The notes below the pieces were generated by a model. It ran no database searches, had not been told where the DNA came from, and saw only the letters and a program-made list of their open reading frames with translations. The translations under genes and the position numbers were made by a program. Positions 28,601-39,606 of a stretch of 64,000 nt of DNA are shown piece by piece. Every line of letters begins with the position of its first letter. Within the stretch, counting starts at the first letter, position 1. Origin of the DNA: Blumeriella jaapii (taxonomy: Eukaryota; Ascomycota; Leotiomycetes; Helotiales; Drepanopezizaceae). Location of the stretch: NCBI GenBank assembly GCA_009599575.1, contig VWND01000007.1:1621501-1685500 (forward strand), in the 5' to 3' direction.

Positions 28601-31148
28601 GCAATCTCTGTCAATTCCTAAGGAACAGTCAGCTCAAATCGCTTACAGTTGCAAAATGCTCGGTCCAGAGGACGAGTAACATGCAAGTAGTGGAGACTGA
28701 CTTCCATGGACTTTAAAAGACCCAATCGAGCTTCTAGGTAATCGTAGATGAATCTGATGGTGCCTTTATCGGATCCATTGGTCATGATATTCTCGGCTGA
28801 TGTTGTAAGAATCGCAGACCTACATGGCAACGCTGGCATTAGCTTTCTGTAGGAAGGAATTCGTCGGGCAATCATCAAAAGAACTATCCTGCGCCGACAA
28901 CTCGGCAACAACAAATTACAGCAATGTAGATGGAGACATGTGAGGAAGAGTGGCGGCTCATAATTTGCCTTTCGTTCTTGGATTTGCCTGAAGGCATCGA
29001 GATTAATGCCAAGACAGAGAATTTCCTAACGTACGTCGTTTTTCCAAAAATTAACCTTGAATGTCTCTGGGCCCAGATTCTTAGACTTGTGATGCAGAGC
29101 AACTGTGCCCTCGGTGAGTAGCTTTTTGGCGACAGTGTTCGCAAGAGACCTGATACGCTCATCCTCAGAAGCTATGTATTCCGTGAAAGGCACAAAGATA
29201 GCCTTGAAAAAAGCAACCCATTCAGAGCCCAGATATGGCGCATCGTGAAAGATCGTGAGCGATGAAGCGTCGAGGAACAAGAAGATATGGTAAATCAGAT
29301 CTGCTGAATCGGATAGGTCGAGCGACTTCGAAGCAGTAGCATATAGATCAGCTATGTGAGATTCGCGGCGCTTGGACGCCGTCGCCTGTTCTTAATCAGT
29401 GTATGTTTCGTATGCATTGAAAGGTGATGCGCACCACCAACTGGGCTCGAATGAAATCGGCTATCTTTGAAAACAGAGGTTGATACTCATCGGAATTAGA
29501 CTGTCTAGCAAAATGAGAGCACGCCGAGATGACGGCAATCTTGAAGTCCTGTGGTGCGCTGGGCTAAGCAGATCGCAGTGAGGTTTTCCACAGAAGACTC
29601 GAAGTTCAAATGAGTAAGACTAACGAAGGCGGCAGTCATGAGAGCCCTGTCAATATTCGCAGCATCCATGCCGGTGCTCTGGCGCCTAAAGACGGCGTCC
29701 TTTACTTCTTCTTGCACATCAAGAGCGTAGCTCACCAGAGCGGCATCGCTATCGAGAGGGAAATGTCTCGTGACTCTCAAGATCGAAGTCAGGCAGTACA
29801 CAGCTGCTTCGTTCCGATTACGCAAAGCTTTCCTGAGCATTTCCAGGAAAGAAACCTTTTTGGATACGCTGCTACTGCTTTTAACCTCCCTCATGTTACT
29901 GGCAAATGCGAATACATCCGGAAGGAGCAGAAGCAGGGACGTTTGAAAGGGGAATTGAAGTGCCTTTCGTTTGTTACTGTCAAATACAGTATTTGACATG
30001 TCAAAAAGTGTTTCAGCGCCACCATCTAGTCTTTTGTTGGTCGAGTGAAGCTCAATGAACTCCAAGGGATTCCGTTCCAGCCACCTCGTGATCAACAATG
30101 GCAGGGCTATTGCAATGGTAGTCTGGCAGCTTTTGCGAAGATGCAAGAAGCTGCCACAGAGCTCTTGGATGACAAGGCTGAGTTTGCGACTATCTACCCA
30201 AAAGGAGGATATTAGACGAAGTGAGACGGTGGGGCTTCTGTCATCGTCGACCGCAAAGCTGGTCTGCGAGCCGGCAGGCTGACGAGCAGATTGCTGAAGA
30301 GCGCTCTTGAGATACTCGAAAACACGATGCCAATTGGAGAAAGACACGTATTCGATAATACCCCCTGTGTATCGCTCTATAGCGTCAGATGTATCGAGGA
30401 GTAGCTGAGACACATCACTCCCATTGATGTGGCCATTACTAAATGAAGTGTTTTCTGGACGAAACGGACCCCCAACGCTCAGTCCCAGGAACGCATCATC
30501 GAGGATTTTGGTCGATGAGAGCACACAGCTCTCGGGCAGAGGCATACAAAACGTCTTGACAGCTTCTATCACCCTTCTGACAAGATCATCATTTAAGGGC
30601 CCTGGTGGGAGATTCCGCGCTAGGAGCAGATTCCGAGATGCCCTTCTCTGCCTCCCAAAGTCGACGTCCGGGGTTCGGGTCCGATGTTTCTCAGTCTCCG
30701 AGTCAGATCTCCCAGAGTCTGAAACCTCCTCGTCTGAGTTCTCCTCATTCCTCGCCGGTGCATTGCTCGTATTGACACTGGCCCAATGCACCGAGCAGCA
30801 TTCTGCGAGCAATTCGAGTACGTAGAGTTCGGAATGGACAATGTGTATTGGGTGCGACTGTATTCCCCTGAAGGGTCTGGAAAGCTCTTCGAGTAGTTGC
30901 ACGAGAGCGTCGATGACGGTTCCGATGCAGGAGCAACTGATATTGACAAGTGTGCCGCGCGTAAGGACAATGACTTCATCGCGATTGAAGTCATGTAAGG
31001 GGGATCCAGTTCGATGGGGGAGCTGCAGGTGCGCGAAACGTCAGCATGGTTCGCCATGGGCTTGTCCGATTCGAGGACTGATCTTTTCTCGTACCCGCGT
31101 CGTGAGCCGGTCCACCAAAGTGACGACCAAGCCAGAATCCCCATTCAT
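22674..31148 (-). CDS. Neurofibromin/IRA-type Ras GTPase-activating protein, with a one-base frameshift
   Basis: Speeds GTP hydrolysis by Ras, lowering Ras-cAMP signalling. Eleven exons by my reading: 31095-31148, 29592-31022, 29435-29548, 29035-29385, 28702-28968, 27082-28617, 26874-27033, 26537-26826, 26197-26483, 23002-26150 and 22674-22944; about 2636 aa, normal for fungal NF1. N-terminal half: helical repeats. RasGAP domain: exons from about 27033 to 26197, with ENEAELLRKN..ATK, ending in the FLRF..PAIVAPDVEGLV signature. Sec14/CRAL-TRIO plus PH-like module (LIDATCYTGHNEPQ): exon 23002-26150, followed by a long helical tail. Every exon junction keeps phase except exon 26197-26483, which is 287 nt where 288 is needed. 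The missing base falls in a run of six T (26406-26411) between FLRFF and PAIV. The exon boundary at 28968/29035 is the least certain. Confidence 0.88.
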
Positions 31149-32211
31149 GGCGGAATGTAGTTTGTTTGGCCGATGTGCCGGTTTCCAGTCTGCTCAACGA
31201 GCGTCAGACATCCGGATCGGCCCGAGAGGCAAAGAAATGGACGAGAGGAGATTCGGATTTGCGTTTCGATCCCGCAGGACCAGGAACATAGCCTGCGAGC
31301 AGCAACTGAAAGGCGAAAGTGATATGCTGGCTTGTGTTGGGTTGGGGGGTTGGGGGTTGGGGGTGGGTAGTCGAAGGGCGGAGAGGAGGGGAACTCGTCC
31401 AGATGTGAGATGCGGTCTGGTCTGGCGTCGGCGGTAAAGTGGTATGTGGTTAGAGGTAAGTGGTATGTGGTACGATCAACAGGTCAGCAACGGTCGCCGA
31501 TGTACCTCATTCCGGCACGCAGTCGTGAGAGCAATGGCGAGTAGTCTGTCTGTCCAGGTAGACTGGTGCGGTACTGTACTGTACAGTGTTGGATTGTACT
31601 GGAGAGAGGCAAAAGAGCGCCAACCGCACCGTGTCGCGAAAGCGTCGAGGGGGGATGTGGGACTCCAGGACGTGCTTACGCAGTTATGCATGGCGGCCCG
31701 AGCATCGAGCATCGACGATCACTAACTACGACTGATGTGTGTATGTACAAAGATGCTCGACAGTCGAGGCCCACAACGCTTTGCGATGAAGATACGTATT
31801 GACAGTCCGCTGTGTAGGCCGCACAATGAAGTGAGGTAGCAAGGTTTCTGGTGAAGTTCTGCCCGTCTTCCTTCCGTACGATGCGGTGACAATCGGTACA
31901 TGCGGTACTGTAATTCCGATCGGCGAGTGTGTAAAAGTTTCTCGTCGACTAAGGTTCATCTTCCTCGGCTATCTACAGTACTGTAAGAGACTCTGCTCAG
32001 AGGAGGCACAGTACATACAGTACATGTATGCGTACTGTACCGTTTGTACAGTACAGTACGTCCCCAAATTTAAGCGAGGGCAGTTCTCAAGGGGGTCGGA
32101 GTTCCGTTTCTCTCTCGGGTTCTATGACACAAGATGGTAGACGAGACTACAGTTGAAAAGTACAGTGAGATTCGACAGAGTTTACATGTAACACGGCGTG
32201 CCCTTCATCCT
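31149..32211. other. Intergenic region between the RasGAP promoter and the Rat1 3' end
   Basis: No supported gene. It holds a G-rich tract (31338-31368, runs of three to six G) about 200 bp upstream of the RasGAP start, and a cluster of TACAGTAC/GTACTGTA motifs at about 31570-31585 and 31975-32060. Confidence 0.5.
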
Positions 32212-35200
32212 TTAACGTCCTCGATAGCTTCCACGATAGGCATCTCCACCTCCACCTCCCCCTCCACCTCCCCCTCCACCACGTTGACCACGGTACGAGT
32301 TGCTTCCTCCGCGATACTGGTCCCCTCCTTGGCGACGGTCGTTCGAACCACCGTATCCAGGAGGGCCACCGTAGCCGGGGTTTGGGGCCTGGTAGTTCGG
32401 TAGGAACCTACCGTACTCGTCATAGCCAGGGGGAGGAGGCGGCGGTCCTCGAGCGAAGTTAGCTCCACCTGGCTGAGGGGGAGTCCAGCCTGGCGGGGGA
32501 GGCGGGAAGGGATTTGGGTAATGAGCTGACGGTCCACGCGATTGGTGATGGTTTGGAGATCCACGGTGTTGGTTAGACGAGCCATAATTGAAGCCATTGC
32601 GACCTCGTCCGTTTCCCCCCAAGGGAACGCCACCATGAGCACGACCCGAATTGGCTGCCTTTCTCTTGGTCTCCTCGATCTCGCTTTGAGTTAATGCGGG
32701 GGCACTGAACTTCACACCTCGAAGTAACATAGATTTATGAAGATGTTTGGACTTGGGCATCTCGTAATGAACGCTGGCGGGAGAGTTAGCATCCATCTTG
32801 AAGAGCTGGAAAGGGTCGGCATACCTGATTGAATGATCATCATCTAGATCTGGCATCTCTCCACTCGGAAGAGGGAACGTCAGAGAACCGTGCGGGAGAT
32901 GAGACTCATTCTTTTTGACTGTGCCTGTCAGGCCTTCACTGACACACGGATTGAGTTTGAAATGAGGGAGACCCTGTTTCTTCGAGTAGAAATTTGTAGC
33001 AATGTCCGCATACAGCTTTTCATGAGCCTCTGCAACAAGAAGTACGTCCTTGCCGACGCCGTTGCGGGCTGCAACTTCGGGTGGAAGTAATGGGTACTTC
33101 TTAGCCATGGCGCTAAGCAGCCGTGCAGAATCAATGAATGGAAGAAGAGCGACACCCTGCCAAGCAAACTTCTTGCCATTGAGATCAACAACGAAATCTT
33201 CTGGATAGAAGTCAATGATCTCACTTTCAGGATCGGTCATGAGATCGTGGAACGTCTCGGGGATGGCTTGTCTGGAAGCGGCTGGAAGAACGCCCATCAA
33301 CTGCTCAAATGGTCTGAAAATTGTGCCCTTTTCAAAGGAAATCTTCATCTCGGAGAGATTTGCGAAGTCTGCAGCGAAAGGAGCATAGTGGTATGGATAG
33401 TACCAGTCCCACGAGGGGCAACCTTGAAAGTAATAGAGTAAAACCCAGGCGAGGCCTTCGACGTAAGCCTTTGCCACTTTGTTACGAAAGGCAATATCGC
33501 TGGGGTCAGCTCCGAACTTTTGCTCGTAATACCTATCAGCGTACCCTTCGTCCCACAAGCGCACCGTATCTGGGGGCGGCTCGTCATCTACAGTCTTGGG
33601 CGTCGAAGGCTGTGGGGTATTTCGTCCAGGGGTATTGCTACTGTCGTCTTCTTCAAGAAGTTCCGCCTTACGTTTGCCATTTGCAGATGCTGGTGTGGTT
33701 TGTTCGTGAGGAGCCTCAGTGGTGTTTTCAGTGGACGATGTGCCATTGATCTGACTCTTCAATGCTGCGGCGGCACTCTTGTTGGCCAAGTTTGCCTTGT
33801 AAATAGCGCCTCGATTGACCACCATATCATGAGTCATGGCAGCTGCTTCCCTGCTGATGTTGGCACCTGGTGCGAAAAGCGGAAGACCTTCGGGTGCTGC
33901 GTTGTGCAGCTTCTGTCTACTATTTGACGGGGAGTTTTGGAAACCACCGCCTCTGCCACCACGACCTCCTCGACCACCTCGCTCTTGCTCGAGCTTACGT
34001 CGCTTTGCCCCAGCCTCACGGCGGTCCTCAGTCTGTTTTCTTCTTCGGAAAATGGCATCTTCTTGCTTTGCTAGTCCATCAAGAATGTATTGTGCTCGTT
34101 CTAGGTCGACGTGACCATCCTTGGTAAGATAGCCGCCCATGTGGGGTATGTTGTCACGCCATATAGCAATGAGGGTGTCGATTCCGTTCTCTCGAATCTC
34201 GAGACTAGGAAGATGAGGTAAGAAATCATTGCCCACGAAGAAACACATGAAAACCCAGTCGTCAATAGCTCGTTCAAGATCAAATTTATAAGGCTGATCG
34301 GGAACATAGAGCTCAGCGGCTAGGTACTCTCGAAGAACAGACACATGAAGCCAAATGAAGGGTTTAAGAGAGGGGGCGCTGGCCTTCTCGTCAAACTGTC
34401 CATCCTTTACCTTTGCTTCACCTGTACATTCTCTCGCCTCATGCCCAGCTTGACCACATATGCGGCATAGACGAGGGCCTTTCTCCTGAGCAAAGACATC
34501 TTCTCTGAGGACACGAAAGTGGGGCTCGTGGGTGCCCAGACCCAACATAATCAAATCGGCATCAAGGCCGTAGATGACGTGGCGGGTGTTAGGGTCGTGC
34601 TCGGGAGAGGAGCGCTGGGATCTGATGAACTCCATGATCTTGTGTTCGCCTTCTCCAGGAACAGTGGAATCGGAGATAATAACTTTCATCTTAGCCCATG
34701 CGGGATCCGTATTGAGCTTGTATGCGATCCAATATCTTAAGCTGGAAGCTAGAATATCCATGAAAGGTGTTCCTGGGGTAATTTCATTCGAATCCCAAGC
34801 CTTCTTGACCTCGGTCTCTTCAATGTGACCACCCTGTGACTTGAGCATTTTGATCAACTCGGCCTTGTCCACTGCTTTCTCCTGTGCTTCCTGAGCGGAG
34901 CGGAATCGTCGCGAGCGCTGCTGGTTCATCTTGGCACGAGGAGCAACACCGTCGATGGCAATGAGTAGAAGCTTTCTCGGGCGGACCATGTTGACAACAC
35001 GGTCTGTGTATTTGAAGATAGCCAACATCATCTCCTCCTCATCTTTCGGCGCGGGTCGGTCCTCAGGATGTGAACAAGGGTGTACAATGCCGTTCATGTC
35101 CAGATAGAGGTTGTCGAACTCTTCTCCGTTTGGATTTGGTCCGCGTGTGTCGATAGGAATTTCTTGGCCATCAATTTCTCGAGGTTGTTCTTCGATTACA

Positions 35201-35361
35201 TTACTAATAATTTTAGGCTGATCACAATCAGCTTCTGCGCGTAAGGAATTCATGGGAGGACTTGCGTATTTTTGGCTCAGCCATCTGAAAAGCGCTGTGA
35301 TGTCTTGGGTCAGCATTGTAAAATGACAATTCGATAGGACACGTACCTGGGACACCCATCT
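32212..35361 (-). CDS. RAT1: 5'-3' exoribonuclease 2 (Rat1/Xrn2)
   Basis: Nuclear 5'-to-3' exonuclease that trims rRNA and snoRNA precursors and ends RNA polymerase II transcription by the torpedo mechanism. A 13-nt first exon (35349-35361) codes for MGVP plus one base, a 54-nt intron follows (35295-35348), and the second exon (32212-35294) completes 1031 aa. The join gives MGVPALFRWLSQKY, the invariant XRN start. XRN_N domain: about 1-250, with LYLDMNGIVHPC and AIDGVAPRAKMNQQRSRRF. CRICGQAGHEARECTG, near residue 270, is the CCHC knuckle found in fungal Rat1 but not in Xrn1. Later conserved blocks include FLPHLPSLEIRENGIDTLI and QGCPSWDWYYPYHYAPFA. The last 120 residues are Gly/Arg/Pro rich and end in a poly-Gly and RGSYRGR tail. 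The length fits Rat1 (about 1000 aa), not Xrn1 (about 1400-1500). Confidence 0.94.
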   Translation of the reverse strand, partial: RWVSQVRVLSNCHFTMLTQDITALFRWLSQKYASPPMNSLRAEADCDQPKIISNVIEEQPREIDGQEIPIDTRGPNPNGEEFDNLYLDMNGIVHPCSHPEDRPAPKDEEEMMLAIFKYTDRVVNMVRPRKLLLIAIDGVAPRAKMNQQRSRRFRSAQEAQEKAVDKAELIKMLKSQGGHIEETEVKKAWDSNEITPGTPFMDILASSLRYWIAYKLNTDPAWAKMKVIISDSTVPGEGEHKIMEFIRSQRSSPEHDPNTRHVIYGLDADLIMLGLGTHEPHFRVLREDVFAQEKGPRLCRICGQAGHEARECTGEAKVKDGQFDEKASAPSLKPFIWLHVSVLREYLAAELYVPDQPYKFDLERAIDDWVFMCFFVGNDFLPHLPSLEIRENGIDTLIAIWRDNIPHMGGYLTKDGHVDLERAQYILDGLAKQEDAIFRRRKQTEDRREAGAKRRKLEQERGGRGGRGGRGGGFQNSPSNSRQKLHNAAPEGLPLFAPGANISREAAAMTHDMVVNRGAIYKANLANKSAAAALKSQINGTSSTENTTEAPHEQTTPASANGKRKAELLEEDDSSNTPGRNTPQPSTPKTVDDEPPPDTVRLWDEGYADRYYEQKFGADPSDIAFRNKVAKAYVEGLAWVLLYYFQGCPSWDWYYPYHYAPFAADFANLSEMKISFEKGTIFRPFEQLMGVLPAASRQAIPETFHDLMTDPESEIIDFYPEDFVVDLNGKKFAWQGVALLPFIDSARLLSAMAKKYPLLPPEVAARNGVGKDVLLVAEAHEKLYADIATNFYSKKQGLPHFKLNPCVSEGLTGTVKKNESHLPHGSLTFPLPSGEMPDLDDDHSIRYADPFQLFKMDANSPASVHYEMPKSKHLHKSMLLRGVKFSAPALTQSEIEETKRKAANSGRAHGGVPLGGNGRGRNGFNYGSSNQHRGSPNHHQSRGPSAHYPNPFPPPPPGWTPPQPGGANFARGPPPPPPGYDEYGRFLPNYQAPNPGYGGPPGYGGSNDRRQGGDQYRGGSNSYRGQRGGGGGGGGGGGGDAYRGSYRGR

Positions 35362-35920
35362 TTGCTGTTTGCAGACGCGTCGTCGACTCTGGTTAACAGC
35401 TGGTGGTTTGGTGGGAGGGACTGGGCAAGCTGTGCAGGCTGCCTGACAAGAGGAACGTCGGGCGCAAAAAAACGAAGAGCGAAACTCGACTGCTGCTTTG
35501 TGCGATGGGAAGAAAGAGGTGCGAGACCTCCAGGCGCCCTGCGAGGAGCGGTGACAAGAATCGAAGGTGATGGCGGTTCTCTGGATGACGAGGTTGAATT
35601 GAGAGCCGCATTGATTGATTTCATCGTCCCCCAAAAGGCCCGGGTCGGCGCTAGAGCTAGAATAGCTAGTGACTTGATGCAGCTCAAGCTGGCAGGGGTC
35701 GGCCGACAAGGCCACATTAATTCAAGAGCCACCAAGCCGCGTCGGATCACCCATGAAGCAGCTCTTTTCTATTACTTTGCCTTCTACACCTCTCTTATGC
35801 ATTCAACACCCTTTTCCGGTACGGCAATGAGAAGCTCCTCGAGCTCATGAAACCATGGTCTTCGCGAACGTCCATGGCAACCGATTCTGCCTCCACACGC
35901 GTATACATCTCACATAAAGC
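35362..35920. promoter_or_regulatory. Divergent promoter region between RAT1 and USO1
   Basis: 559 bp between two start codons pointing away from each other, so it must carry both promoters and 5' UTRs. No TATA box or known motif stands out. Confidence 0.5.
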
Positions 35921-38823
35921 ATGTTCGCAATCGCAACACCGCCGGCGAGGCAGTCAGCCAGTGAGACCATAACAGTATACTCCAGCCGTCTGACATCGTC
36001 CACCCTGCTTGAAGACCGTCGTGCTGCAATCTTGGGACTGCGGAGCTTCGCCAAAGAATACCCTGCGACGGTAGCCTCAGATGCTCTACGAGGACTTATT
36101 GGATGCCTGAGCAACGACCGTGAAGATGTCGAAACTGTCAAGAGCACCCTCGAAACGCTGCTGATGCTTTTCAACCCCAACGAGAATAGTCCCGAAGCAT
36201 CAGAAGAAATCGCGTTTTGGCTCGCAGATGAGTTCACCCAGCGCCAGGATAACATCACCTTGTTGTTGGACTTCTTGGAGGCCCAGGACTTCTACTCCCG
36301 CCTCTATTCTCTGCAACTTTTATCTGCCATCCTGGCGTCGCGGACGGAAAGAACCGAAGAGTGTATATTCACAGCACCGCTGGGAATTTCGAGACTTGTG
36401 GCCGTGCTGGATGACAGGCGAGAGGCCATTCGAAACGAAGCATTAACGTTGCTCACATATCTCACGCCAACTTCCACGGAGCTGCAAAAACGGGTTGCTT
36501 TTGAAGATGCCTTTGATCGGATTTTCAATATAATAAAAACGGAGGGTTCTCTTGTTGAGGGTGGCAGGGTAGTAGAGGACTGCTTAATACTGCTTGCGAA
36601 TCTTCTGCGACTCAATCCTTCCAACCAATCTTTCTTCAGAGAAGCTGGGTGTGTTTCCAAAGTCGCCTGGCTACTAAGCGATGCCGCCAACGAACAGAAC
36701 AAGGACCCTGAGGAAGCTGAATGGGCCAAAACTCAGAAGAACAGGAACATCTATGCCCTACTAGCTGTGTTGAGATTGTTTCTCATTACTGGTGGAGTTG
36801 GCACACAAGCGAACCAAGAGACTTTTCAGAAGCAAGGGGTCTCGGAACAAGTTTTACGGCTAGCATTCAATCATTCAACAGAAATACAAATTAAAGCTGA
36901 GGTATTCTCAACCAAAATGTGATGATACGCCGTGACTAACTGTTGCATTATAGGCTCTGATAACATGTGCAGACTTGATTCGCGGGAACCCTAGACTCCA
37001 AGAAAGTTTTGCAGAGTATGCAGTCACATCGGTCCTCGAAGAGCCCTCAGAAAATGGAGACAAAGGTCCATCATCGAAAAATAGAATCCCTCAGCAACAT
37101 GTCATAGATGCCTTACTGGACCTGACTTTGAGCGTGCCACTTCTTAGCATTTTCGACTGCAGACTTGCAGCATGCGAATGCATCAAAGCATACTTCTATA
37201 ATCACCCTGTGATTCGGATGCATTTCTTGCGCCGTGCTATTGAAGGCCACAAGAACGGAGCTGACGAGATCGCGAACGTGCTGACTACCCTTGTTGTGCC
37301 GCTGGAGAATCAGGCTTCGATTGATCCATATCGACATTGGTTTGCAGCAGTTATTTTCTTTCACCTAATCTATGACGAGTCCAATGCGAAAAGTCTCGCC
37401 ATGAGCGTTGCTGATGGCGACGCAAATCAAGGCGAAGAAGTGGTGACCTGCATCCAGAGTCTTACTGGAAATTTAATCATTGGAATCCAAAAGAACTCGG
37501 ATGAGCGGGTACTGGTAGCTTACTTGATGTTGCTATGCGGATGGCTTTTTGAGGATCCAGATGGCGTCAACGACTTCCTCGGTGAGGGCAGCAATCTTCA
37601 AAGCTTGGTGCAAGCAGTCTCGAGTAAAGTGGGAGACGGAGTCATCGTTCAAGGACTGTGTGCTATTCTTCTTGGGATCGTCTACGAATTCTCAACGAAA
37701 GACTCGCCAGTCCCCAGAGCTACGATACACCCATTACTTGCTTCTCAGATAGGTCGAGATAGGTACATCGATAAATTGACGAAGTTGAGAAATCATCCGT
37801 TGTTACGAGATTTCGAAGTCCTTCCGCAAAAGCTCAGTTCGGCTCCGGTTGGAGGCCTCCCGGAAGTTTTCTTTGACACAACGTTCGTTGACTTTCTCAA
37901 AGACAATTTCAGTCGCCTGCGCCGGGTGATTGACCGAGATCCTGGAATGGAAATCCCAGTCGTTGCAAATGGTGTGCAAAAGGGGATTTCGCGGGAGATG
38001 GTTGATAGTCTAAGATCCCAGCTAGAGGAGAAGGAAAAAGGCGTTGCAAAAAGCACAGGATGAAATTCTTTCTCTTGGAGGACAATTGGGCCAGGAGCAG
38101 GCAGACCACCGCCGAGACAAGGAGACTTCCATTGTCGAGCTCAACCGAATTAAGAATGTGAATGCGGCCCTGCAGCGAAATCACGAGGATGATCTGAAGT
38201 ATGAGGTACTTACTCCTTGGATTTACCATTAAGCTGATGACTGGTATCTAGAAAACTACAGGCAGAACATGCTAGGATAGTGCAAGATCACCAACGACAA
38301 CTTGAGCATGGCCAAAAGACGTCCGAAGCCAATGCGGACCGGACTCGGAAGCGAACAGAAGCAGAAATCGCCGACTTACAGGGCAGGATCAGCAAGTTGG
38401 AAACCGACTTGGCAAAGGTATGATTCTCCCAAAAGGACCTCGTTCTGTCTAACACGCTTGTAGGCAAATAAAGATCACATCCAAGATCTACAAACGGCGA
38501 ACCTCGAATACGAAACCAACCTAAAAGAACAAGCAGCACGTCTTCAACGCGCCGAGGAAAAAGCCAAGGAGTTCGAGAGCAGAAGTGATGCTGCAATGGA
38601 GGATGCGGCCAAGGCTGCTGAGACGCTGGCTAAGACGGAAAAAGATAAGCAGGCCGTACAGGGTGAGCTTGACGATCTGCTCATGGTATTTGGTGACTTG
38701 GAGGATAAAGTCACCAAGTATAAGGACCAAGTGAAGAAGCTTGGAGGGAGCGTGTCAGATGGAGAGGGTGATGAGGATGACAGCGATGAGGATGGTAGCG
38801 ATGCAACGAATGGGGTGGATTAG
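35921..38823 (+). CDS. USO1: Vesicle tethering protein Uso1/p115, with a one-base frameshift
   Basis: Cytosolic and Golgi-bound tether that links ER-derived vesicles to the cis-Golgi through Rab1 and SNAREs. Exons 35921-36901, 36954-38198, 38252-38417 and 38464-38823 (introns 52, 53 and 46 nt), about 916 aa. Residues 1 to about 640 are the armadillo-like head (LEDRRAAILGLRSFAKEYP, LLMLFNPNEN, EFTQRQDNITLLLDFLE). The rest is coiled coil (RSQLEEKEK...), ending in the acidic tail typical of the family (GEGDEDDSDEDG). Exon 2 is 1245 nt, but phase demands one base less. A run of five A at 38034-38038 breaks the frame between LEEKEK and ALQKAQDEI, and removing one A would restore it. The coiled coil is shorter than in yeast Uso1 but usual for filamentous fungi. 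Confidence 0.9.
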
Positions 38824-39263
38824 ATATCTAGTTTTGTATCATCTTGTGGATATACCAGCTCCGTACAAAATCAACTTGAAAGACTCGATTTCAAGAGACG
38901 AACGAGCGTTCAGATAGATACCTTAGCAGAGCATGCCGGGTTTTTGGAACGGTGGGGCGGGCCGTGTAGCAGATCTACACGGTTCTACACGGTTAACCAC
39001 TATCCTTGATCACAGTTCGGTTTATAATTTTTAAACCGTGTAGAAATTTTAAACCGTGTAGAAACCGTGTAGAAACCGTTTAGAACGCATTTTATTAAAA
39101 CAGCTAGCAGGGGGCTGCATACAGCTAATAAGGGAATGCATAAAGCTAGTAAGGGGTAAAAGCAGGGGTAAACGCTAGTATATATTTGTGGCGGTGCGCC
39201 TTATTTCGTTTTATATACTATTACTAATCGGGACTAGGCCTTATTTCCGTCCACTTTCACTTT
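38824..39263. other. USO1 3' flank and left end of the transposon island
   Basis: After the USO1 stop comes about 140 bp of ordinary sequence. From 38962 there is a perfect hairpin (CCGTGTAG-cagat-CTACACGG) followed by repeated AAACCGTGTAGAA units at about 39033-39080. No gene. Confidence 0.55.
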
Positions 39264-39340
39264 GCGCCTGTCGCCCCCGCCCTTTTGCGCCTGTCACCCC
39301 CGCCCTTCTGCGCCTGTCACCCCCGCCCTTCTGCGCCTGT
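39264..39340 (+). repeat. 23-bp minisatellite, target of the old gypsy insertion
   Basis: About 3.4 units of GCGCCTGTCACCCCCGCCC plus TTCT. The same sequence resumes after the element (CCTGTCGCCCTTCTGCGCCTG at 52164), showing that the element entered inside the array. Confidence 0.8.
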
Positions 39341-39606
39341 TGTGACGATTCACTCTGTTGCCACCTCTCGTGTCACCCCAGCAACTACGTATAGCTGCAA
39401 GCTCCCTGGTCTCCTGGTGGGTCTCCCCATCAACTGTGGAGACTATTATGTATATAAGGCTCTTTCCCCTTAGCAACCTCTGCCTTTTGCAGTTGTTGAT
39501 TCTAAGTGAATATTTTTGTTATAGAACCAAAGGCTCGTTTTATACCATGTGAACACGGCGATCAATTGACTGATTTCTTAGCTTTTCGATTAATTAGATC
39601 GTTATA
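39341..39606 (+). repeat. 5' LTR of the old gypsy element
   Basis: Aligns base for base with the young LTR over 266 bp. The outer 130 bp have only a few changes, while the inner part is increasingly mutated and the terminal GTCACA has become GTTATA. Confidence 0.92.

Noticed and set aside
38028..38060. A 16-nt intron in USO1 explaining the frame change
   Set aside because: It is too short to be spliced, and it would delete ALQKAQ, which fits the coiled coil.
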